Shown here one piece after another: positions 6,815 to 13,085 of a stretch of 14,290 nucleotides of DNA. Source of the DNA: Candidatus Dojkabacteria bacterium (GTDB lineage Bacteria; Patescibacteriota; Dojkabacteria; GCA-002793355); assembly GCA_015489555.1 (NCBI GenBank), contig WFZN01000074.1, positions 1 through 14,290 on the forward strand, in the 5' to 3' direction. Below the pieces are notes generated by a model. That model was not told the origin of the DNA and searched no databases. It was given only the letters and a program-made list of their open reading frames with translations. The first letter of the stretch is position 1. The number at the start of each line of letters is the position of its first letter. The translations under genes were made by a program, and so were the position numbers.

Positions 6815-6892
6815 TTCCAAAAAAGTCAATACTTTCTTGGAGTGTCATTCCAAAAAATGGGCAGGCAATTAGGTTGCATCCAAAATATGGGC
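6815..6892. repeat. three spaced direct repeats in the ATPase-uvrB divergent region
   Basis: TTCCAAAAAAGTC starts at 6815, ATTCCAAAAAATGGGC at 6847 and ATCCAAAATATGGGC at 6878. The shared core TCCAAAA starts at 6816, 6849 and 6879, steps of 33 and 30 bp, close to three helical turns. The second and third copies match best and their cores have the near-palindromic form CC-(A/T)-rich-GG. Lying between two divergent promoters, they are good candidates for binding sites of a regulator acting on the ATPase gene, uvrB, or both. Confidence 0.45.
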
Positions 6893-6948
6893 GCATTTTA
6901 ACTACCCTAAAGCAGTATATTCGATTTAAGCCTATTTCCCTAATATTT

Positions 6949-6954
6949 TACAAT
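6949..6954 (+). promoter_or_regulatory. -10 box of uvrB, leaderless layout
   Basis: TACAAT ends 5 nt before ATG 6960, placing the transcription start at or one base beyond the A of the ATG. No clear -35 is seen. No LexA box of the E. coli or Bacillus type is visible. Confidence 0.45.
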
Positions 6955-6959
6955 AAGGT

Positions 6960-9026
6960 ATGTTCAAATTAGTATCGCAATTTAAACCAACAGGTGATCA
7001 ACCACAGGCTATAGAAAAATTAGTTTCTCGTATAAATAATGGAAAACAGTTTAGTGTGTTATTGGGAGTTACAGGTTCTGGAAAAACCTTTACAATTGCA
7101 AATGTTATAGAGCAGGTTAAAAAACCAGTACTTATAATTAGCCATAATAAAACCTTGGCAGCGCAACTTTATCAAGAATTTAAGGAGTTTTTCCCTTATA
7201 ATGCGGTGCATTATTTTGTAAGTTATTACGATTATTATCAACCAGAAGCGTATCTTCCAGCACAAGATATATACATTGAAAAAGATGCCCAAATTAACGA
7301 GCAGATAGATAAGTTACGTTTGGCCACCACCGCTGCATTGCTTAGCCGACAAGATGTAATTGTTGTAGCGTCAGTTTCAGCTATTTATAACGTAGGTTCG
7401 CCAGTAGCTTATAGAAATGCTGTTAAATTCTTTGAAGTAGGGCAAGTTATACCCCAATTTGTAATGCAACGGGCATTAGTAGATCTTTTGTATGAGCATA
7501 ATGATTATGAATTTAAGTATGGTACGTATCGAGTGCGCGGTAACAGGATTGACGTGCATTTACCTTATAATGAAGTCGCCGTAAGATTTGAGTTTTTAGG
7601 TAACAAGATAGAGAATATAACCCTTTTTGACCCCGTAAGTGGGGAAATTATCACAGATTATAAAAAGTACCCAGAGGTGGTTGTTTCATTACAAAACGGT
7701 AAATTAACAAAGGTTGCAATTTACCCTGCAAAACACTATGTAATACCTGATGATATTGTTGAAGATGCAATTTCTCGTATTTTAAAAGATCTTGACAAGC
7801 AAGTTAAGTGGTTTAAATCGCAGGGCAAAGAGCTTGAAGCAAAGCGACTTTATAACCGTGTAATGCACGATATTGAAATGATACGAGAACTTGGGTATTG
7901 TAAGGGCATTGAGAACTATTCAGTTTATTTTGATGGTAGAGACCCTGGGGACCCACCATATACATTAATTGATTATTTTCCAGATGATTATTTACTTGTT
8001 ATTGATGAATCACATATGACAATTCCTCAAATTAGAGGAATGTACCATGGGGATTATAGTAGAAAAAAGAACCTTGTAGACTATGGTTTTAGGTTGCCAA
8101 CAGCATTTGATAACCGCCCCTTAAAGTTTGAGGAATTTGAAGAGCGTATGGGGTACACAATTTTTATGAGTGCAACTCCCGCTGAATATGAGATTAAAAA
8201 AGCAGGTAAAGACGGCATTGCAGAACAACTTATACGCCCAACAGGAATTCCTGACCCAGAGGTTTTTGTAAGGCCAGCTAAAGATCAGGTACAGGATGTA
8301 ATAGAGGAAACCAAAAAAGTTGTAGCCAATAAAGAGCGCGTATTAATAATTACCCTTACCAAACGTATGGCAGAGGCTCTAACCGAGCATTTTAAAGATT
8401 TGGGTTTTAAAGTGGCGTACCTACACTCTGATATTGATACATTAGAGCGTACAGAGATATTAACTGATCTTAGAAAAGGAGAGATAGATGTACTAATTGG
8501 TATAAATCTGCTGCGTGAAGGTATAGATCTACCCGAAGTTAGACTTGTTGCCATATTAGATGCTGACAAAGAAGGGTTTTTGCGTTCAACTACAAGTTTA
8601 ATCCAGCTTATGGGTAGAGCAGCCCGAAATGTAAACGGCTACGTAATTTTATATGCTGATACTGTTACAAAAAGCATTAAAGAAGCAGTAGATGAGGTAA
8701 AACGAAGAAGAAAGATCCAGATTGAATATAACAAAAAACACGGTATAGTACCAAAGCCTATCGTTAAACCTATTAAAGAGGATGTTTTGCCAGCTAGTAA
8801 AAAACGTCTTAAAGAGGACCAAGATAGCAGAAGTGTCCAATTTGAGAGTATGCCAATTGATTTAGAACCAATTATTGCAGCCTATAAGACTGCTTCTGTA
8901 AAAGAACGTAAACGAATTATTAAGCATCTACGTCAAGAAATGATGCGGTATGCAGAAATTTTGGATTTTGAAAATGCTATTAGAATAAGAGACGCAATAA
9001 AGACACTTACGAGGAAGGTCCCATAA
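6960..9026 (+). CDS. uvrB: UvrABC system protein B
   Basis: UvrB is the central damage-verifying helicase-like subunit of nucleotide excision repair. It receives DNA from UvrA and recruits UvrC for incision. At 688 residues it has the usual length. Walker A GVTGSGKT is at 36-43. The beta-hairpin region that clamps DNA is at 88-100 (YYDYYQPEAYLP). Walker B VIDESH is at 347-352, followed by IFMSATPAEY (401-410). The helicase motifs LREGIDLPEV (518-527) and QLMGRAARN (549-557) follow. A C-terminal UVR domain for UvrC contact spans about 638-682. No key residue is missing. The ATG is the first codon after a TACAAT box and matches known UvrB N termini. The 3' end overlaps the end of the convergent Rossmann-protein gene by 20 bp. 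uvrA and uvrC are not in the window. Confidence 0.98.
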   Translation: MFKLVSQFKPTGDQPQAIEKLVSRINNGKQFSVLLGVTGSGKTFTIANVIEQVKKPVLIISHNKTLAAQLYQEFKEFFPYNAVHYFVSYYDYYQPEAYLPAQDIYIEKDAQINEQIDKLRLATTAALLSRQDVIVVASVSAIYNVGSPVAYRNAVKFFEVGQVIPQFVMQRALVDLLYEHNDYEFKYGTYRVRGNRIDVHLPYNEVAVRFEFLGNKIENITLFDPVSGEIITDYKKYPEVVVSLQNGKLTKVAIYPAKHYVIPDDIVEDAISRILKDLDKQVKWFKSQGKELEAKRLYNRVMHDIEMIRELGYCKGIENYSVYFDGRDPGDPPYTLIDYFPDDYLLVIDESHMTIPQIRGMYHGDYSRKKNLVDYGFRLPTAFDNRPLKFEEFEERMGYTIFMSATPAEYEIKKAGKDGIAEQLIRPTGIPDPEVFVRPAKDQVQDVIEETKKVVANKERVLIITLTKRMAEALTEHFKDLGFKVAYLHSDIDTLERTEILTDLRKGEIDVLIGINLLREGIDLPEVRLVAILDADKEGFLRSTTSLIQLMGRAARNVNGYVILYADTVTKSIKEAVDEVKRRRKIQIEYNKKHGIVPKPIVKPIKEDVLPASKKRLKEDQDSRSVQFESMPIDLEPIIAAYKTASVKERKRIIKHLRQEMMRYAEILDFENAIRIRDAIKTLTRKVP

Positions 9027-11055
9027 GTATGTGGATGCGGTTACTTGTTATTGCGTTTAGTACAAGATTAAGTAGTATAAGTTTTTCTTCGCTTGTTAGG
9101 TTGTTCCAGTTATCTTTAAGTTTAAGGGCGCTTTCTACAGGTGTTAAGCCAGGATCAAGGTGAATGTTTTGATAGAACTCCGAGATTATTTTCTCCGGAA
9201 ACACAAATGCTACTGTATCTTGTTGCAAGGTAGAGGCGTTAAATTGGCGATTGGTATTAACACTAAGTAGGGTAAGTGCCCCTTTGTCTACAGAGTATTC
9301 TAATAATATGTTGCTTTCTTTATCGTTTTTGATTACCACATACCATTTCTTGGGGGTTGTATAGCCAAACCATTCATGAATGTGTGGAAATACTTTAGCC
9401 AGATTTTCTATTATAAACGCGCGCTTTTGCATGTATGCGGGGGGAGGGTAAAGGGCGGTGAGGTCTTTATAACGTATATATAGCTCGGCAAGATATGTTG
9501 GATGTGTATAAGATTTATCAAGCAGGAATGCTATGCTTTGTGGGTCTTTTGAATCTAGGTATTGTTGTAGTGGGGCTATAACCTCTTGGTACAGTTTGAG
9601 GGTTCCTGATATTGTTTTGGCTTTAATAAGGTCTTTGTTTATCTTCCCTAAAATAGGTATACCGGAAAGGCTAGTGGGTAGTTTGATAGAAAGCTTGTTA
9701 TAGTATGTGTCCAGTGTTATGGTGGTAGTTTCAATGTTTTTTGGTTCTATCATTCTAACGGAGTTTACGGTGTTTGATAGTTTGTAATAGTAGTAAGCAT
9801 AAAGCAATGCTGGGGCAGTTATAAAAGCTAGTAGGAGGGTTGTAAATATGCCGGTAAGAAATTTTAGAAATGGCTTTATTTCAAGTGGGGTATAAAGCGA
9901 GGTCTTTTCTTCAGGAATCAGTCCTACAAAAAAAGAAGACAGGGCTGTTCTTAGTAACTTTTTTGCGCCTATCTTACTGTTTATGGGGGGATTGTTTTTG
10001 GTTTGTTTTAATTTATCGTCTTGCATGGCGCGGGGTGTAGATGCATCTTGTTTGCTATGTAATGAGGTGTCAAGCTTTCGATTAAAAACTCGATAGACAT
10101 AGCTTGCTGTTTCCACCAAGGCGTCTTCAGTGCTAATAGAATTTATGCCTCCAAGCTTTTTGGGAGATATTCCCTCTTGGATAAGTTGTATTTTCTCTAG
10201 ATTCTCAAGTAATAAATTGTATCCCGGGTCATCGGGGGTAGTTTTAACCTTTATATCTTTGTTAATTATCTCAGATAGTGTGTGTATAAACGTAATTACA
10301 GATAGGGTTGGTGTTGACTCAAATTTAATTATTTTTCCTTTAGTTTTCGGATGGCTAATTATATTTATAAGGTTTATAACAATGTCATTAATCGCGGCTA
10401 GAGACAGGGTAAGAAGTCCATCCCCCGGTATTGTAATTTGGGCGTGTTTGGGTATGTTACGTAAAATGTCAGCTACTATCGTTGGGGCGCTTATATCAAA
10501 TCTTGTTCCTAGGGGTTCGCCTATTTTAAGTATTCTGGTGTTTGTTTTTGATTCTTTTTGGAACCTATTAAATAGTATCTCCAGGTGTTCAATTAGTTGC
10601 AGGTTCATCTCGTCAGGCATTTTTAGTAAGTTGGTCAGGTAGCCAGGTAGCACCAAAATATGTGAAGCTGCAAACTCTGCACTAAGTTTTAAAAGGCCTT
10701 CGGCCGCGGTTGTTTCTTGTATAAAGGTACGATTGTTGATAGGGTGTTTAGCTTTATCAACATAAGGAAACGTACTTCCTATAATACGGTGATAGGCTAT
10801 ATGGAAGATGTATTCTAGCCGCGTAATTCTATGGGCATTTTTAAGGAGTGAGTTTATTTCTATATATATTAGTTTGTCATTTTGTAACGGGAGTTTTTTA
10901 AGGATTTGTTTTATGCTAGCATTAGTGTAATCTGTAAGTATTATCTTGGTTTTTTGAAATAGTAAGTTTTCAAGTAGGGCTATAGTTACAGGGTTAGCAG
11001 CACCATAAACGAGAGTAACCGGCTCTGTTCCGGCTGTAAATTGATCAAGTTTCAT
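9007..11055 (-). CDS. Rossmann/SDR-like domain fused to a membrane-anchored outer domain
   Basis: A 682-residue protein that I assign only by architecture. Residues 12-290 follow the plan of extended SDR sugar-nucleotide epimerases: a first beta-alpha unit (VTLVYGAANPVTIALLENLL, 13-32), FHIAYHRIIGSTFP (84-97), ILKIGEPLGTRFD (175-187) and IPGDGLLTLSLAAINDIV (209-226). The glycine motif is degenerate and no clear YxxxK catalytic pair is seen, so it may bind a ligand without being an active enzyme. A basic, probably disordered linker (325-375) leads to one transmembrane helix at about 400-424. Residues 440-682 should lie outside. Within them EWFGYTTPKKWYVVIKND (561-578) faintly recalls DUF4012, but the match is weak. 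ATG 11055 overlaps the stop of the PEGA gene (ATGA), so the two are translated together. A role in envelope or surface-polymer assembly is a guess. Confidence 0.75.
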   Translation of the reverse strand: MKLDQFTAGTEPVTLVYGAANPVTIALLENLLFQKTKIILTDYTNASIKQILKKLPLQNDKLIYIEINSLLKNAHRITRLEYIFHIAYHRIIGSTFPYVDKAKHPINNRTFIQETTAAEGLLKLSAEFAASHILVLPGYLTNLLKMPDEMNLQLIEHLEILFNRFQKESKTNTRILKIGEPLGTRFDISAPTIVADILRNIPKHAQITIPGDGLLTLSLAAINDIVINLINIISHPKTKGKIIKFESTPTLSVITFIHTLSEIINKDIKVKTTPDDPGYNLLLENLEKIQLIQEGISPKKLGGINSISTEDALVETASYVYRVFNRKLDTSLHSKQDASTPRAMQDDKLKQTKNNPPINSKIGAKKLLRTALSSFFVGLIPEEKTSLYTPLEIKPFLKFLTGIFTTLLLAFITAPALLYAYYYYKLSNTVNSVRMIEPKNIETTTITLDTYYNKLSIKLPTSLSGIPILGKINKDLIKAKTISGTLKLYQEVIAPLQQYLDSKDPQSIAFLLDKSYTHPTYLAELYIRYKDLTALYPPPAYMQKRAFIIENLAKVFPHIHEWFGYTTPKKWYVVIKNDKESNILLEYSVDKGALTLLSVNTNRQFNASTLQQDTVAFVFPEKIISEFYQNIHLDPGLTPVESALKLKDNWNNLTSEEKLILLNLVLNAITSNRIHILMGPSS

Positions 11056-11729
11056 TCTAATACATATTTGTATAACTTAGCAGTTATAAATAGGCTACTA
11101 TCTTTGTCTAGAGATATTGGTATCTCTAGATCCTTATAACCATCGCTAGTAAGTTTGATCTTGTAATTACCTTCCGGATAATTATATATAAACAAGGGAG
11201 TTTTCCCTAATAATTTTCCATTTACGAAAACACTAGTACTTTGAGGATTAGCATATATCACGATGTTATTGCTTTGGCTGGGTAGGGAATACACAACGAA
11301 GTACGAACTTGTAAGCCGATTTACCCCAAGCTGTGCTTTCGTAACAGTTAGACGATTGGGTTGTACAACTATGGGTAGTATTAAGGGTTTTATAAAATCC
11401 TTCAGGTTTTGAGGTGTTAGTTTTACAGCGTGGGGGCCAACAGAAAGGGCCTGGTTAGTAAGGGGGGTTTCCCCTGCTTTTATTTCATCTATCTCAACAT
11501 TTGCTTTGGCGTAGGTAGTATTTAATGTAAGCATTCCCGTAGTGTTACTTAATGAGGGGATACGTTGTAAAGAACTGAGCACTGTTTCAGCTATCCCACC
11601 CCATAGAAAGGCAAATGTCATTATTATATATAGTGTTATCCATAGACTTAGTTTTGCAAAGGTAATTATTAGTTTTTCAAATAAGGTTGGTTCTTTGGGC
11701 AACGTTACTTTGTACGCAGTGTGGGCCAT
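11052..11729 (-). CDS. membrane-anchored PEGA-domain protein
   Basis: From ATG 11729 the protein has 225 residues. A short cytoplasmic N terminus is followed by one hydrophobic helix at about 20-48 and an outer part of beta repeats. The second repeat (about 154-207) is a clear PEGA domain, with TSVFVNGKLLGKTPL and YPEGNYKIKLTSDGYKDLEI. A first, weaker repeat (about 65-106) has ANVEIDEIKAGETPL and GPHAVKLTP. PEGA domains are found on surface proteins and probably mediate binding, without known catalysis. An upstream in-frame ATG at 11738 overlaps the TATAAT box (11742-11737), so it should not be in the mRNA. The ATG at 11729 lies 7 nt after the box, which fits leaderless initiation. It is the first gene of an operon with the Rossmann-domain membrane protein (4-bp ATGA overlap), which suggests that both act together at the envelope. 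Confidence 0.82.
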   Translation of the reverse strand: MAHTAYKVTLPKEPTLFEKLIITFAKLSLWITLYIIMTFAFLWGGIAETVLSSLQRIPSLSNTTGMLTLNTTYAKANVEIDEIKAGETPLTNQALSVGPHAVKLTPQNLKDFIKPLILPIVVQPNRLTVTKAQLGVNRLTSSYFVVYSLPSQSNNIVIYANPQSTSVFVNGKLLGKTPLFIYNYPEGNYKIKLTSDGYKDLEIPISLDKDSSLFITAKLYKYVLE

Positions 11730-11736
11730 TGTTTCC

Positions 11737-11766
11737 ATTATACTATACGTATGGTGGTTGCAGCAA
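11737..11766 (-). promoter_or_regulatory. promoter of the PEGA operon
   Basis: On the minus strand TTGCTG (11766-11761), an 18-bp spacer and a perfect TATAAT (11742-11737) place the transcription start at about 11729-11730, the second in-frame ATG. The box overlaps the first ATG, which decides the start codon. Confidence 0.55.
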
Positions 11767-11857
11767 ATTTATATGTTTAGGGAGAAACAACGGTATACTG
11801 GGTTGGTGACAAAGTGTTATAACGCGCGCTTTTAAGCCAAAGATTTGACTAATATTG

Positions 11858-11863
11858 TATAAT
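11858..11863 (+). promoter_or_regulatory. -10 box of tmRNA
   Basis: TATAAT, preceded by TG as at the RodZ-like and groEL boxes, ends 10 nt before the first base of mature tmRNA. This leaves room for a few bases of 5' leader removed by RNase P. No good -35 lies 16-18 bp upstream. Confidence 0.55.
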
Positions 11864-11873
11864 TAACTCAATC

Positions 11874-12287
11874 GGGGGTGTACGGACTAGCCGCTCTTTG
11901 AGAAGCAGGTAATAGCACTGTCCGGTGTCTACCGGGTTACCAAGGCTTTGGCGTAAATAAAAATGCCAACAACGTATTTGCAAAAGCAAAAAGAGCTTTT
12001 AAAGAGGTAAAGGCTGCTTTTGCCAGCCTCTTTGAGGCTCCCGCTTTGGCACTTGCTGTATAAGTGCCAAGGGTTACTGCTTTCTTGGGTAGGCAGTAAC
12101 CTTTAAAGTGACCCAAGCTCTGCTCCAGGTTAGAGTAGCGGCACTTCCTGGAGTATGCCTTAGTCGCTTGGTAAGAGGTATTTTGCCGGTTTTAGAGCCT
12201 CTTGCTATAAAAGCAAACCGGCTAACAGTGTAGAAGTTATCTGCTTCTAAAGAGCGCACAGGGGTTCGATTCCCCTCGCCTCCACCA
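11874..12287 (+). ncRNA. ssrA: transfer-messenger RNA (tmRNA)
   Basis: tmRNA rescues stalled ribosomes with SmpB and tags the nascent chain for proteolysis. The acceptor stem pairs 11874-11880 with 12277-12283, including the G3-U pair that alanyl-tRNA synthetase needs, followed by A and an encoded CCA (12285-12287). The T arm 12260-12276 is perfect, with loop TTCGATT. The tag frame starts at GCC 11965 (ANNVF...) and ends ...ALALAV at TAA 12061, giving 32 residues. Its stop lies in the loop of a perfect 9-bp stem (12046-12054 with 12062-12070), as in helix 5 of known tmRNAs. An H-type pseudoknot follows: 12072-12080 pairs with 12093-12101, and CTTGGGT (12084-12090) with ACCCAAG (12111-12117). 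The one-piece form is 414 nt. An extra stem (12001-12006 with 12028-12033) sits inside the tag frame. The tag is long for the family. Confidence 0.95.
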
Positions 12288-12313
12288 GGATTAGTTGGTA
12301 TCTCGTAGATTCT

Positions 12314-12937
12314 ATGGAAACACCGCCTTTGAATAGAAACAACGTAGAACTTTTTAGATCCATTTATCCACAAACACGGGGGGGGGTACTAAGGGTACTT
12401 GGTTATCTGGTAGAAAATAATCTTTTAGAGGATGCTTACGGTATTGATTTTGGTCTTTTTTGTTATTTGGTAACAGCTACTGATCGCGATTTAATTTCTG
12501 CTGTAGAAAAGGGGTTTGTGAAGTTTTATCCTGAGCAGTCATTTTTAGAGATAGGACGTATGCGGGGGCTTTGGGTAAGCCGAGAGGGAATCCAGGCACC
12601 TAGGTACTCTAGGTTAAAAAGGCTGTTTGTTCCGCAACATAGGGTGTGGTTTCCTGAATATTTGCGTTTGTATTTCGGAGGAGATGATATAAAAGCTTTT
12701 AAGATGAACATGTGGGTTGGTACAACTGAGCCCATAGTTGGTATGTATGCAAAAAGGATTGGGAAGCTTAGCCCTTTTGGCCCTGGAAGGGTGGGCTTGA
12801 TGTTAGAACGGCTTGTTGCGCGAGTAAATACGCCAATGGCAAGGATAGAGTTCCAGGGTGCTGTTATAGATGGTGAGAAGTGGGAGCTTGGCGTTAGTAT
12901 CTCTCGCCCCTTACCTCCTGGATTTAGTTTGCATTAG
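12314..12937 (+). CDS. hypothetical protein, 207 residues
   Basis: I do not recognise this protein. It starts 27 nt after tmRNA at ATG 12314, with no Shine-Dalgarno and no clear promoter of its own, so it may be transcribed from the tmRNA promoter or from within that gene. The predicted fold is mixed: a helical N-terminal part (about 8-65), a basic middle part rich in aromatics (RLKRLFVPQHRVWFPEYLRLYFGG, split here as RLKRLFVPQ at 101-109 and VWFPEYLRLYF at 112-122), and a C-terminal beta-rich part (about 128-200). There are two cysteine-poor halves and no signal peptide or membrane helix. A run of nine G (12378-12386) encodes RGG in frame. Amino-acid composition and the long open frame support coding, but no homology can be offered. 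Confidence 0.6.
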   Translation: METPPLNRNNVELFRSIYPQTRGGVLRVLGYLVENNLLEDAYGIDFGLFCYLVTATDRDLISAVEKGFVKFYPEQSFLEIGRMRGLWVSREGIQAPRYSRLKRLFVPQHRVWFPEYLRLYFGGDDIKAFKMNMWVGTTEPIVGMYAKRIGKLSPFGPGRVGLMLERLVARVNTPMARIEFQGAVIDGEKWELGVSISRPLPPGFSLH

Positions 12938-13085
12938 GTGTGATGGGTTGTTGAGCGACTCTATCGTATGTACGTTTGTATGTTTGAATTCATGGCGGTT
13001 CATAGGGAGTTTTGCATGGGCTGTATAATTATATAAAGTTCCTGTTACTAGGTATTATTAGATAACATATTAAATCAGGCAAAAT
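12938..13085 (+). promoter_or_regulatory. groEL upstream region with -10 box
   Basis: TATAAT at 13024-13029, preceded by TG, predicts a leader of about 50 nt before ATG 13086. AGG at 13077-13079, 6 nt before the ATG, is a weak ribosome binding site, the only one in the window at normal spacing. A weak dyad TGTTA (13043-13047) / TAACA (13063-13067) lies in the leader. The CIRCE element (the HrcA operator) is absent, and no groES frame precedes the gene. Confidence 0.45.

Noticed and set aside
10130..10642. Plus-strand open frame of 170 codons
   Set aside because: It is antisense to the Rossmann domain of the minus-strand membrane protein and looks like nothing on its own.
11845..11850. TTGACT as the -35 of tmRNA
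   Set aside because: It lies only 7 bp before the TATAAT box, too close for a sigma-70-type promoter.
12074..12373. Minus-strand frame with GGGEGNRTPVRS
   Set aside because: This peptide is the well-known false product of reading the 3' end of a tRNA-like gene backwards; the stretch is tmRNA.
12938..13085. HrcA/CIRCE operator before groEL
   Set aside because: I looked for the TTAGCACTC / GAGTGCTAA dyad and did not find it.
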